Part shown: piece after piece, positions 33,524 to 41,240 of the stretch | Layout of the letters: every line of letters begins with the position of its first letter | Numbering within the stretch: position 1 is the first letter of the stretch | NCBI GenBank assembly: GCA_031376285.1 | Contig: JANMDN010000052.1 | Location: 1-64,000 of the forward strand | Direction: 5' to 3' | DNA from: JANMDN01 sp031376285 | GTDB taxonomy: Bacteria; Actinomycetota; Thermoleophilia; Miltoncostaeales; Miltoncostaeaceae | Length of the DNA: 64,000 nucleotides | Notes under the pieces: generated by a model | The model's input: only the letters and a program-made list of their open reading frames with translations | What the model was told of the DNA's origin: nothing | The model's database searches: none | Position numbers and translations under genes: made by a program

Positions 33524-34711
33524 GCCGACCGTCGCCGTGGTCTCGGGCGCCGGCCGTGGGCTGCTCGGGCGGCCGAGCATCCATGCCTCACCCACGCCAA
33601 CGCGGCCTGAGCGCCGAACTGTCGCCCCCGAATAGATGCGGACACACACAAGCGCCACCAGGATCGCGACACCAATCGAGATCAAGGCCGCACCGACGAG
33701 TGCGGGCGTCCCGAGATGCCCCCTGGCCGCCGACCCGACGAGCGCAAACGGCGTGATCGGAGGAATGAAGCGCAGCAGGTGAGCGCCACCGACATGCGTC
33801 CCGAGCTCGCCGAGTCCGACGAAGAACGCGGCGAGCAGGGCGAGCGAGACGGGCGTGGTGACCACTTGGAGGTCCTCCTGGCGACTCACAAGCGACGCCG
33901 CGGCCGCAAGGGCGCACCCATAGAGGGCAATCCCGATCACGTAGGCAACGACAAGCACACTCGCAAGACCGACCGCACGCCCGAGGTTTGGCAGCGCGCC
34001 GGCCATCTGCGCGGCGAAGAGTCCGACCGTTGTCACGACGAGCAGCTGCAGCAAGCCGAGGGCGCCGATCCCGATCACCTTCCCGCCGAGGAGCGGGCCC
34101 GGGCGTGAGGCGGACCGGAGCATCTCCGGGAGCCCCGCGGTGCGCTCCTCGACGACACCCCCCGCGATCAGGAAACCGAACCCGAAGAGCAGCCCATACA
34201 GCAGGACAATCGCAACGTAGCCGAGGTTTCGCTGAACCCGGTCAGCCCGCGCGTCGGGGTTGAGGACGGTCTCGGCCGCGACCTCAGAGTTGATCGCGCA
34301 TCGATCGATCTCGGTCGAGCGGGCGCAGTCGATCGCCCCTCGTAGGAGTGCGCCGAGGCTATCGGGGAGGCCATCCTGTACGACGATCTGATCGCCATCG
34401 ACGAGCGCCGCGAGATCCTTCGCGCTGAGGAGTTCATCCCCGTCGGCACGCGACGACACACGCACGACGTCCACCGTGGGCGAGCGTCCGTCGGGAATCC
34501 CGGCGAGCACCTCACCGGTGCGAAGCGCGCTGGTGCTCTCGACAACGCCGACCTTGTACTGGCGAACGTCGCTCCCGCGGTTTCCCGCGATCATGGCAAC
34601 GCCGGCAAGGAGGAGGGAGAGGATGACCGTTGGGAGCAGAAACGACTTGTCGCGAAAACGCGTCGTCAGCTCGCGACCGGCAACTTGGCCCGTCATCCGG
34701 AGCGCGTTCAA
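33515..34711 (-). CDS. ABC-2 type transporter permease (NatB-like)
   Basis: 398-residue membrane protein: one helix near 25-42, a long extracytoplasmic loop (about 45-165) and five or six helices from 170 to 370, the layout of NatB/ABC-2 exporters. Works with the ATPase gene it overlaps by 4 bp. Substrate cannot be told; sodium or drug efflux are the family's known roles. Confidence 0.88.
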   Translation of the reverse strand: MNALRMTGQVAGRELTTRFRDKSFLLPTVILSLLLAGVAMIAGNRGSDVRQYKVGVVESTSALRTGEVLAGIPDGRSPTVDVVRVSSRADGDELLSAKDLAALVDGDQIVVQDGLPDSLGALLRGAIDCARSTEIDRCAINSEVAAETVLNPDARADRVQRNLGYVAIVLLYGLLFGFGFLIAGGVVEERTAGLPEMLRSASRPGPLLGGKVIGIGALGLLQLLVVTTVGLFAAQMAGALPNLGRAVGLASVLVVAYVIGIALYGCALAAAASLVSRQEDLQVVTTPVSLALLAAFFVGLGELGTHVGGAHLLRFIPPITPFALVGSAARGHLGTPALVGAALISIGVAILVALVCVRIYSGATVRRSGRVGVGEAWMLGRPSSPRPAPETTATVGPR

Positions 34712-35637
34712 TCCGAGACCGCCTGGCGGAAGATGTCGGCCACCGATGCTGGCTCGATCGCGAAGTGCGTGACCTTGCCGGACCCGCGGGCGGCGTCCAG
34801 GACGGCATCCTCCGAGACACCGTGGTCAAGTTCCAGGAGCACGTTCTCGTCTCCGACCTCGATCACGTAGACGCCCGGCACGACGTCGAGCCAGTCGCCG
34901 CTCGACGAAATCAGCCCCACCCGCAGGCGGCGACGACCGCCGCGCAGGTCCTCGATGCGTCCGCCGGCCACGCGACGGCCTCGGTTGATCACCACGAGCG
35001 CCGTGCAGAGTCGCTCGACGAGCTCCAGACGGCTCGTGGAGAGCACCACCGTGACGCCGCCGGCCGCCTGCTGCTGGAGGATCCCTCCGACGAAGTCCAC
35101 GCCCCCGGGGTCAAGTCCGGCAAACGGCTCATCGAGGACGAGTAGCTCGGGATCGTGGATGAGCGTTGCCGCCAGCTCCATCCGTTGCGCGTCGCCTGTC
35201 GAGAGGCGCTCGAACGGCTCGTCAGCGGCGGCCCCGAGCCCGAGGCGGCCGAGCCACGTCTCGATCTGCGCGTCGATCAGGGCGGTTTCGACGCCGCGGA
35301 GCATCCCGAAGAAACGGAGATTCTCGCGTCCGGTCATGCGCGGGTAGAGGCCGCGGGCTTCCGGGAGGTAGCCGAACCGGCGGGCCGCGCTCTCGTCGAT
35401 GACCTGGCCTTGCCAGAGCACGGTGCCCCGATCGGGCGTGAGCATCCCGAGCACGGCGCGCATGGCGGTGGTCTTCCCGGCTCCATCGGGACCGACGATC
35501 CCGAGCATCTCCCCGCGGTCGGCCCGAAACGAAACGTCTTCGAGCGCGACCTCGTCACCGAAGCGGTGGCCGAGGCCTTTGACCTGCAGGATGCGAACGC
35601 CGTCGGGATCGGTCACTGGCAGGGATTGTTCCATCAT
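34708..35637 (-). CDS. ABC transporter ATP-binding protein
   Basis: 309 residues. Walker A GPDGAGKTT near residue 49, Q-loop region GYLPEARGLYPRMTG near 92, Walker B LLVLDEPFAGLDPGG near 163. The signature motif reads LSTGDAQR instead of LSGGxxQR, which still leaves the serine and the second glycine. The C-terminal 90 residues form the extra domain found in NatA-like exporters (DUF4162 type). Pairs with the permease downstream. Confidence 0.92.
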   Translation of the reverse strand: MMEQSLPVTDPDGVRILQVKGLGHRFGDEVALEDVSFRADRGEMLGIVGPDGAGKTTAMRAVLGMLTPDRGTVLWQGQVIDESAARRFGYLPEARGLYPRMTGRENLRFFGMLRGVETALIDAQIETWLGRLGLGAAADEPFERLSTGDAQRMELAATLIHDPELLVLDEPFAGLDPGGVDFVGGILQQQAAGGVTVVLSTSRLELVERLCTALVVINRGRRVAGGRIEDLRGGRRRLRVGLISSSGDWLDVVPGVYVIEVGDENVLLELDHGVSEDAVLDAARGSGKVTHFAIEPASVADIFRQAVSD

Positions 35638-35657
35638 CCAGGCTGCCTGTCGGCAAC

Positions 35658-35693
35658 GCCGGGTATCGCCTTGAGCCGCGGCGACACCCGGGC
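35658..35693 (-). terminator. Hairpin after trpS
   Basis: Arms GCCGGGTATCGCC (35658-35670) and GGCGACACCCGGGC (35680-35693) pair over 12-13 bp around a 9-nt loop, between the trpS stop and the ABC ATPase start. It probably ends trpS transcription, though no U-tract is visible. Confidence 0.45.
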
Positions 35694-35718
35694 CCTGTGA
35701 GAACCGCCGGATTTGTGC

Positions 35719-36747
35719 CTAGAGCCCCATTGCCGCGATGGCGTCGGCCATGACGGTGGTCGCGATGGCGCGAGCCCGTTTGGCTCCGTCCGCGAGAACC
35801 TGCTCGAGCATTTCGGGGTCGGCAAGGAGGGCCTCGCGCTTCTCCCGGATCGGGTCGACGACCGAACGAACCCGAGTGGCGAGACGCTTCTTGCAGTCGA
35901 CACAACCGAGTGAGGCGGTCGTGCAGCCGTCATGGATCTCGGCGATCTCGTCCTCGGGAGCCTGGAAGAGGTGGTGATAGGAGAACACATTGCAGATATC
36001 GGGGCGCCCCGGGTCGGTGCGCCGGACGCGCTGCGGGTCGGTGATCATCCCGCGCACGAGGCGATCGATCTCCTCGGCGCTTGACGCAAGTGTGATGGCG
36101 TTGCCGTAGCTCTTTGACATCTTGCGGTTATCGACGCCGAGGATCAGCGGCGTCTCGGTGAGGAGGCCTTGGGGCTCCGGAAACACGGGGCTATAGAGGT
36201 GGTTGAAGCGGCGCACGACCTCGCGCGCGAGCTCCAGGTGCGGCAGTTGGTCCTGGCCGACGGGGATCTGGGTGGCCTTGTAGAGAATGATGTCGGCCGT
36301 CTGGAGGAGCGGATACCCGAGGAAGCCGTAGGTGTTCAGCAGATCCGCGCCGAGTTCGTCCATCTGCCCCTTGTAGGTGGGGACGCGCTCGAGCCAGGAA
36401 AGCGGCGTGATCATCCCGAGCATGACGGCAAGCTCCGCATGCTGGGCCACGTCGGACTGGCGAAAGACGATGCTGCGCTCGGGGTCGATGCCGCACGCGA
36501 TCCAGTCGGCCACCATCTCAAGACCGCTGCGACGAATTCCAGCGACGTCCTCGTAGCCGGTGGTCAGGGCATGGAGGTCGACGACGCAGTAGATGCAGTC
36601 GTAGCGCTCCTGGAGCGTGACCCAGTTCGAAAGCGCCCCAAACAGGTGGCCGATGTGGAGTTGGCCGGTGGGTCGCATCCCCGAGAAGACCCGCTCGGGC
36701 GTCGGTGGCGCGGCGACCGCCCTGGTTTCGTCGACCGCGTCACTCAC
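35719..36747 (-). CDS. trpS: Tryptophanyl-tRNA synthetase
   Basis: 342-residue class Ic synthetase. HIGH at 31-34 and KMSKS in NRKMSKSYGN near residue 213. The C-terminal part has four cysteines and histidines (CNVFSYHH, CTTASLGCVDCKK), as in many TrpRS. GTG start, seven bases after TAGCAT, so probably leaderless. Divergent from the CAAX protease gene. Confidence 0.97.
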   Translation of the reverse strand: MSDAVDETRAVAAPPTPERVFSGMRPTGQLHIGHLFGALSNWVTLQERYDCIYCVVDLHALTTGYEDVAGIRRSGLEMVADWIACGIDPERSIVFRQSDVAQHAELAVMLGMITPLSWLERVPTYKGQMDELGADLLNTYGFLGYPLLQTADIILYKATQIPVGQDQLPHLELAREVVRRFNHLYSPVFPEPQGLLTETPLILGVDNRKMSKSYGNAITLASSAEEIDRLVRGMITDPQRVRRTDPGRPDICNVFSYHHLFQAPEDEIAEIHDGCTTASLGCVDCKKRLATRVRSVVDPIREKREALLADPEMLEQVLADGAKRARAIATTVMADAIAAMGL

Positions 36748-36754
36748 TCGGTGG

Positions 36755-36760
36755 ATGCTA
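36755..36760 (-). promoter_or_regulatory. Putative -10 box of trpS
   Basis: TAGCAT on the minus strand, seven bases before the GTG start; no convincing -35 hexamer at 17 bp. Fits the leaderless pattern seen across the window. Confidence 0.4.
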
Positions 36761-36823
36761 CTTGGGCGTCGTCGCGCCTGCCGGGCGCCACCGGGCCGTG
36801 TTCTCCATTTCGCCCTCTGGCGT

Positions 36824-36829
36824 TAGGGT
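36824..36829 (+). promoter_or_regulatory. Putative -10 box of the CAAX protease gene
   Basis: TAGGGT ends six bases before the GTG start at 36836; the position 17 bp upstream reads TTCTCC, a weak -35. Leaderless transcription is suggested. Confidence 0.4.
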
Positions 36830-36835
36830 GACGCG

Positions 36836-37576
36836 GTGACCGACGCGCTTCCCCCTTCGCTCTCGGCCAGCCTGACAACCCGGGAACCGCCCGCGAGCTT
36901 CTGGTCGAGCTTCCTGGTTCCGCTGGGCTGTGTGCCGCTCGCGCTCCTGGCGGTGGGAATCCTGTTCGAGCTGCTGAGCGGCGTCGGCGTCAACAAGGAC
37001 GCCGCGGAGACGGTGGCGCAGTTCGCCGGCAGCCTGCTCATCCTCGGCCTTGCCGTTTACCTGCGCCAACGCAGCCCCTCGCACCGACGGCGCCTGACAA
37101 CGGCGACGCGTCCCCCAGCGCTTCGGCGTGTGCTTCTCGCCGTTCCGATCGGGATCGCCATGACGGTCATGGCCGTGACGGTGATCTGGGCGGGAACCGC
37201 GATCGACAGCGGCGCCGAGAAACAGCTGAAGGAACTCAGTGAGCTGTACGTTCCTGCCTCGCCGATCTGGCAGAAAGTCCTTCTCGGCGTGGCCCTCGTC
37301 GTGCTCGCGCCACTTGGCGAAGAGTTGCTCTTTCGGGGGCTCGTCCTACGAGCGCTCGTCACCAGAGTTCGGTTCGCCGTCGCCGCTCCGATCTCGGGAG
37401 TGCTCTTTGCGGCGAGCCATCCCGACGCGTGGTTGCTTTGGCCGAGGGCCGTGGCGCTCGCGATCCTCGGCACCGTCCTCGCCTGGACCTACCGACGGCA
37501 CGGCTACCGAGGGTCGGTGGCCGCTCACGCGACCGTCAACACGATCGCGTTTGCGAGCCTTCTCGCCTCCAGCTGA
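36836..37576 (+). CDS. CPBP-family intramembrane metalloprotease
   Basis: 246 residues with about seven membrane helices. The family motifs are present: EELLFRGLVLRAL near residue 162 (EExxxR), FAASHPDAW near 187 (the His motif) and HATVNTIAF near 230. Members process prenylated proteins or bacteriocin-like peptides, or have unknown substrates. GTG start with a -10 box six bases upstream. Followed after 33 bp by another membrane protein gene on the same strand. Confidence 0.88.
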   Translation: MTDALPPSLSASLTTREPPASFWSSFLVPLGCVPLALLAVGILFELLSGVGVNKDAAETVAQFAGSLLILGLAVYLRQRSPSHRRRLTTATRPPALRRVLLAVPIGIAMTVMAVTVIWAGTAIDSGAEKQLKELSELYVPASPIWQKVLLGVALVVLAPLGEELLFRGLVLRALVTRVRFAVAAPISGVLFAASHPDAWLLWPRAVALAILGTVLAWTYRRHGYRGSVAAHATVNTIAFASLLASS

Positions 37577-37609
37577 TCCCTCCGTCGGGTCGCCTGGCAG
37601 ACTGACGAC

Positions 37610-38473
37610 GTGAGTTCGTCCTCCCCGGGGAGCGCCCGACCGCTCCTCTCCTGCGTCGCAATCCTTTTGGCGACGCTCCTGCTCGGAGCGGCGCTCCTGC
37701 TCGGCTACTCGCGCGCCGAAATTCTCGACGGGTCACGCCTGAGCGCGCGGACGGTCGACGCCCTCGACAAGCCCCCGGTCCGAGATGAGTTCGTGCGGCG
37801 CTTGACCGACCAGATCGTCGCACAGGGAGCGGTCTCCGCAGCTGATCGTGCATCGGTTGTGTCCGTGATGACGACGGTCGTCGGCGGCGAGCAGTTCCGA
37901 GCTGAATTCCGGCGAGCGGTCGAAGAGGTCCATCGCGTGGTGCTCGACGATTCCGGCGGCGCGCTCGAGCTGCGTCTTGACCGCGCGGCCGCAATCGCGT
38001 CCGACGCGCTTCGCCCGACAAGCCCGGAACTGGCGGACCTCGCGAAGACGCGTCTCGCGGGTTTCGCGGTGCAAATCGCGGGCCGGCGTGACGCGGTCGA
38101 CGCCGTTCGAGCGGCCAACACTCTGAAGCTCCTGGCGCTTATCGTCCCGGCGGTTGCGTTGGTGCTCTTTCTCGTCGGTGTCGCGGTCGCGCGTCGAAAG
38201 GCAATCGGTTGGGCGTGGGTTGGCGTCGGAATCTGCGCGGCGGGGGTCGTCGCGACAGCGGTCGCGGTCCTCGGTCGGGGCCAAGTCACAACGAACGTCG
38301 CGGCGGTCTCACGTCCGGCTGTTCGAGGTGTCTGGGACTCGATCGTCGGAGACCTACGCTGGTGGGGCCTCGTTGTGTTCGCCCTCGGAGCGGTCCTCGC
38401 GGCGGTCGCGGCGGTTGCCGCGCGGGGGCAGAACCGTCGGCGTGCCGCGCGGGCCATCCGCGTCGACTGGTAG
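37610..38473 (+). CDS. Integral membrane protein, function unknown
   Basis: 287 residues. N-terminal helix (about 13-32), an extracytoplasmic domain of about 130 residues rich in Arg, Asp and Val, then three helices (about 165-187, 195-217 and 245-267) and a basic tail. Resembles the general plan of actinobacterial membrane proteins with an N-terminal helix and distal three-helix bundle, but I cannot name a family. GTG start; CAGACT lies six bases upstream. Confidence 0.7.
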   Translation: MSSSSPGSARPLLSCVAILLATLLLGAALLLGYSRAEILDGSRLSARTVDALDKPPVRDEFVRRLTDQIVAQGAVSAADRASVVSVMTTVVGGEQFRAEFRRAVEEVHRVVLDDSGGALELRLDRAAAIASDALRPTSPELADLAKTRLAGFAVQIAGRRDAVDAVRAANTLKLLALIVPAVALVLFLVGVAVARRKAIGWAWVGVGICAAGVVATAVAVLGRGQVTTNVAAVSRPAVRGVWDSIVGDLRWWGLVVFALGAVLAAVAAVAARGQNRRRAARAIRVDW

Positions 38474-38490
38474 CAACCCACGACGCAAAA

Positions 38491-38520
38491 CGGGGAGCCC
38501 ACCGGTTGGTGAACTCCCCG
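38491..38520 (-). terminator. Rho-independent terminator of tmRNA
   Basis: Minus strand: CGGGGAG, a 16-nt loop (itself partly pairing, CACC/GGTG), CTCCCCG, followed directly by TTTTG. It begins a few bases after the tmRNA 3' end. It also separates tmRNA from the convergent membrane-protein gene. Confidence 0.8.
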
Positions 38521-38525
38521 CTTGA

Positions 38526-38891
38526 GGTGGACCCGGCCGGCACTGCCCCGGCGTCCGATGATGCCTCCAGAACCGCTTCTCCGAGCGCAGCCAGCTTCGG
38601 GATCTCACGGGTAGGTTGAAACTGGCAAACCCACTACCCGCCAGGTACTCCTAAGGTCTCGCCCGTCGGCCGAGTGCCGTTGCTTCGGGGCCAGGATCGC
38701 TAGATGACGCCGAATATCCCACTCACGATCCGAAGTGGGTCCGACGGCTCATCGCTGTGGTTTAGGCAGCGAGGGCGAGCTTCGAAGAAGAAGTCTTCGC
38801 AGCTACGTTTGTCTCGGTTGTTAACGCGGTCCTCCGAGTCCGCGGCTCGCTTACGGTTCCTTCCACATCTCGTCGATACTGGATCGGGCCC
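38526..38891 (-). ncRNA. ssrA: Transfer-messenger RNA (one-piece)
   Basis: About 366 nt. The 5' end GGGCCCGATCCAGTATCGAC pairs with the 3' CGGGTCC to form the acceptor with a G3-U70 pair, the alanine identity element; discriminator A then CC, with the last A not encoded. The tag frame ends at TAA (38762-38764) and encodes KTSSSKLALAA after a likely resume codon GCG (38798-38800) that follows TAGCT, comparable to the UAGUC motif of other tmRNAs; the frame stays open further upstream. The T arm is GCCGG-GGCAGTG-CCGGC, so the loop departs from TTCRANY. Rescues stalled ribosomes with SmpB. Confidence 0.93.
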
Positions 38892-38903
38892 AGGTTGTCT
38901 GTG

Positions 38904-38909
38904 ATTGTA
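38904..38909 (-). promoter_or_regulatory. -10 box of the tmRNA promoter
   Basis: TACAAT on the minus strand, ending 12 bases before the mature 5' end, which leaves about five leader bases for RNase P to remove. A -35 is not obvious in the GC-rich upstream stretch. Confidence 0.55.
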
Positions 38910-38990
38910 CCAAGCCCGCCGCCCCGCGTCGTTTCATCTCACGCGCGATGAACGAGATGGGCACGGCGGTGATCCGCCGATGCTCTCTGT

Positions 38991-39638
38991 ATGCGGATGT
39001 GGATCATCGGCCTGCTTGCGGTTGCCCTCGTAGTGGCGATCGTGCGCCACGTCCGTGGCCATCGACACGAGGTCACGATCGTGGCCATTCTCGTCGCCCT
39101 CGGATTTCTCGGCTACAAGGAGCAGCACCAGCGGGCACTGGTTTCAACGTACGAGGCGGTCGCCAGCGACATCGCCGGCCGACCTGTCGAGGTGCGCTGT
39201 CAGGGCATCGCCGGAGCTCTTGTCGACGTGCAGGCTGAGCTTGGCTTCGTGCCATGGACGCCCGCGGGCCCGGCCGACTACACGCTCATCAAGAACGGCG
39301 CGTGCCGGGACCTCGGCTCCTACGTCGGCGGCAGCAAGCGCCATCCGTCGCTTGACCAGGTCATTGCGGTTCACGTGCTCGCCCATGAGGCCTACCACCT
39401 CGCGGGCATCGAGAACGAGGCGCGCACGGAGTGCTTCAGCGTCCAGATGAACGCCCACGTCGCCGAGCGGCTCGGGGCCTCGCGCGCCGAGGCCCAGGCA
39501 CTTGCCATCGCCTACTGGCTAAGGGTTTACCCAGACATGCCGGCGGCGTACAGCTCCGCCGAGTGCCGTGACGGCGGCAAGCTCGACCTCCATCCGAACG
39601 AAGTCGGCTGGCCGACGGTCGGGGCCAGGTCTGTGTGA
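38991..39638 (+). CDS. Putative membrane-anchored HExxH metallopeptidase
   Basis: 215 residues. Two short hydrophobic segments at the N-terminus (about 3-18 and 27-41) and an extracytoplasmic or cytoplasmic domain with HVLAHEAYHLAG near residue 125, an HExxH zinc motif, followed by ENEARTECFSVQ, where a Glu could be the third ligand. Family not recognised. It begins the plus-strand island between tmRNA and smpB. The last 27 codons are repeated, with mostly synonymous changes, at 40934-41015. Confidence 0.65.
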   Translation: MRMWIIGLLAVALVVAIVRHVRGHRHEVTIVAILVALGFLGYKEQHQRALVSTYEAVASDIAGRPVEVRCQGIAGALVDVQAELGFVPWTPAGPADYTLIKNGACRDLGSYVGGSKRHPSLDQVIAVHVLAHEAYHLAGIENEARTECFSVQMNAHVAERLGASRAEAQALAIAYWLRVYPDMPAAYSSAECRDGGKLDLHPNEVGWPTVGARSV

Positions 39639-39707
39639 GCGGTCAGCGGGAGCGCTGGACCCGTGGGCGCAGGAAGCCGATGTCGCGAACCATGCTCGAC
39701 TGATTGA

Positions 39708-39738
39708 TTAGTTGAATAAGCGAATAATCAGCTAAACT
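39708..39738 (+). promoter_or_regulatory. Fic promoter with A/T-rich inverted repeat
   Basis: TTAGTTGAATAAGC and GAATAATCAGCTAA form an imperfect inverted repeat (10 of 14 positions) that runs into the -10 box TAAACT (39733-39738), seven bases before the GTG start. This A/T-rich spot stands out from its surroundings. The Fic protein has a C-terminal winged helix, so autoregulation is possible. Confidence 0.5.
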
Positions 39739-39745
39739 CGTTTGC

Positions 39746-40831
39746 GTGTTGTTCGAAACCCCATCTCCTTCTCCCGCGCTCAGTCGCGCGTTGGATGAAC
39801 TCGACCAACTCCGTTCCGCCCTCGGCGACGCGACCAGCGTCGCCGGTCCATGGCTCGGGCAGCTACGCCGTCAGGTTCGTTCCAGTTCGATCGAGAGTTC
39901 CGTCTCGATCGAGGGTTTCGAGGTTCCCATCGGGCAGGCCGCCGCGATCATCGCCGCGAGCAGTGATCAAGATCCAAGCGCCACAGACCCTGCTGCCGTC
40001 GCCTGCTACGCCCGCGCAATGGACCACGTCGGGACGATGGCCATCGACCCGCATTTTCGGTGGTGCGTGCGGGTCATCCTCGACCTGCACTTTGACGCTC
40101 TCCTCTTCCAGCGTGATCGTTCCCCGGGGCTCTGGAGAACCACGCCGATATCGGTAACGGGGCCGGTAGGGGGAAAACTCGCCTACCAGGGTCCCGATTC
40201 AGATGATGTCCCCGCTCTCATGCGCGAGGTCACGGATTGGCTGCAAGCTGGTGACCTCGACGCTCATGTTGTGATCCGGGCCGCGATGGCCCATCTCCAC
40301 GTGGTGTCAGTTCACCCATTCCGCGACGGCAACGGGCGGATCTCACGCATCGTGCAGTCTCTTGTGCTCGCGCGCGACGGGCTCAATGCGCCGGAGTTCA
40401 ACTCGATCGAGGAGTACCTCGGCCGCGCCACGAGCGAGTACTACCGGGTCCTTCGGCAGGTTCAGGGCGGCCGCTACCTGCCGGGTCGGGATGCCACCCC
40501 GTGGGTTCGATTCTGCGTCGCCGCGCATATCGAGCAGGCGCGAATTCGTCTCGATCAGGTCTCTCAAGCCGGCAAACGATGGGCGGCGCTGGCAGAGATT
40601 GCGGAGAGTCGCGGCTGGCCCGACCGGCTCGTCATCGCCATGGAGCAGAGCCTTTTTGACGGTATCGAACGCGCGGGATACGCCGCAGAGGCGGACATCT
40701 CCCCGGCGACAGCGACCGCAGACCTACGCCGCCTGGTCGATGCGGGCATGGTCGTCCAGAGCGGGCGCACCCGGAACACGCGCTACGTCGCCTCCGCACA
40801 GCTGCGGCGAGATAGCGTCGACGCGGGCTGA
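39746..40831 (+). CDS. Fic-domain protein with N-terminal inhibitory motif and C-terminal winged helix
   Basis: 361 residues. The catalytic motif HPFRDGNGRISR near 191 is complete, so AMPylation (or a related nucleotidyl transfer) is expected. SVSIEG near residue 52 fits the (S/T)xxxE(G/N) inhibitory motif of class II Fic proteins, in which the helix is in the same chain. The C-terminal region (about 290-350, DISPATATADLRRLVDAGMV) is a winged helix, as in the Fic/DUF4172-type stand-alone regulators. GTG start, probably leaderless. Confidence 0.9.
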   Translation: MLFETPSPSPALSRALDELDQLRSALGDATSVAGPWLGQLRRQVRSSSIESSVSIEGFEVPIGQAAAIIAASSDQDPSATDPAAVACYARAMDHVGTMAIDPHFRWCVRVILDLHFDALLFQRDRSPGLWRTTPISVTGPVGGKLAYQGPDSDDVPALMREVTDWLQAGDLDAHVVIRAAMAHLHVVSVHPFRDGNGRISRIVQSLVLARDGLNAPEFNSIEEYLGRATSEYYRVLRQVQGGRYLPGRDATPWVRFCVAAHIEQARIRLDQVSQAGKRWAALAEIAESRGWPDRLVIAMEQSLFDGIERAGYAAEADISPATATADLRRLVDAGMVVQSGRTRNTRYVASAQLRRDSVDAG

Positions 40832-40933
40832 GCCTGGCCGCCGGCCGGAGCCCGGTCCGTCTCAGGCAGGTCGCTACGCGCTTCGCGACGCGAGAAATGG
40901 CTGCTCGTCAAGAACAATGGATCAGGGCTCTCA

Positions 40934-41015
40934 CGCCGAGTGCCGTGACGGCGGCAAGTTCGATCTCCATCCGAACGAGGTCGGCTGGCCGACGGTCGGC
41001 GCTCGTTCGGTCTGA
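40934..41015 (+). pseudogene. Tail of a lost paralogue of the HExxH gene
   Basis: 82 bp that match 39557-39638. The encoded AECRDGGKFDLHPNEVGWP and the final VGARSV equal the end of the HExxH protein except for one Leu to Phe change, while the last five codons (GARSV) differ at the DNA level but not in protein. No start or upstream body is present. This looks like the 3' end of a second, independently evolved copy. Confidence 0.7.
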
Positions 41016-41057
41016 GATGGCGCCAAAGGATGAGCGAGACCCCCTTTTGCTCGGTTG

Positions 41058-41152
41058 TGTCAGACATGAGCCATTGGCGGCGAGCGGTTTCGTCGTGTCT
41101 GGCACCACGTCGCTTGTTGCCTGATCAGACACCCTCAGCAGGTGCCTGACAC
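41058..41152. repeat. Cluster of REP-like short palindromes
   Basis: TGTCAGACA (41058), GTGTCTGGCACC (41095), CAGACACC (41126) and GGTGCCTGACAC (41141) are variants of one dyad, GGTGYCWGRCACC, also seen at 5635. They fill the gap between the paralogue tail and the ABC-F promoter; the 409-bp stretch 40832-41240 holds no intact gene. Confidence 0.4.
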
Positions 41153-41204
41153 TCCACATCTTCGCGACGTCGCTCATTCTCCGTTCACCTCGAGGCACCA
41201 AGGT

Positions 41205-41234
41205 TTGGATCGTGAGACTGGAGCCTGGCAGGAT
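41205..41234 (+). promoter_or_regulatory. Putative leaderless promoter of the ABC-F gene
   Basis: TTGGAT (41205-41210), 18-bp spacer, CAGGAT (41229-41234), six bases, GTG start. Supports the start chosen for the ABC-F protein. Confidence 0.45.
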
Positions 41235-41240
41235 GCTCGA

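Noticed and set aside
39557..41015. Attachment-site direct repeats around the Fic gene
   Set aside because: The two 82-bp copies differ by clustered synonymous changes, which fits tandem paralogues and not a recent site duplication; there is also no integrase.
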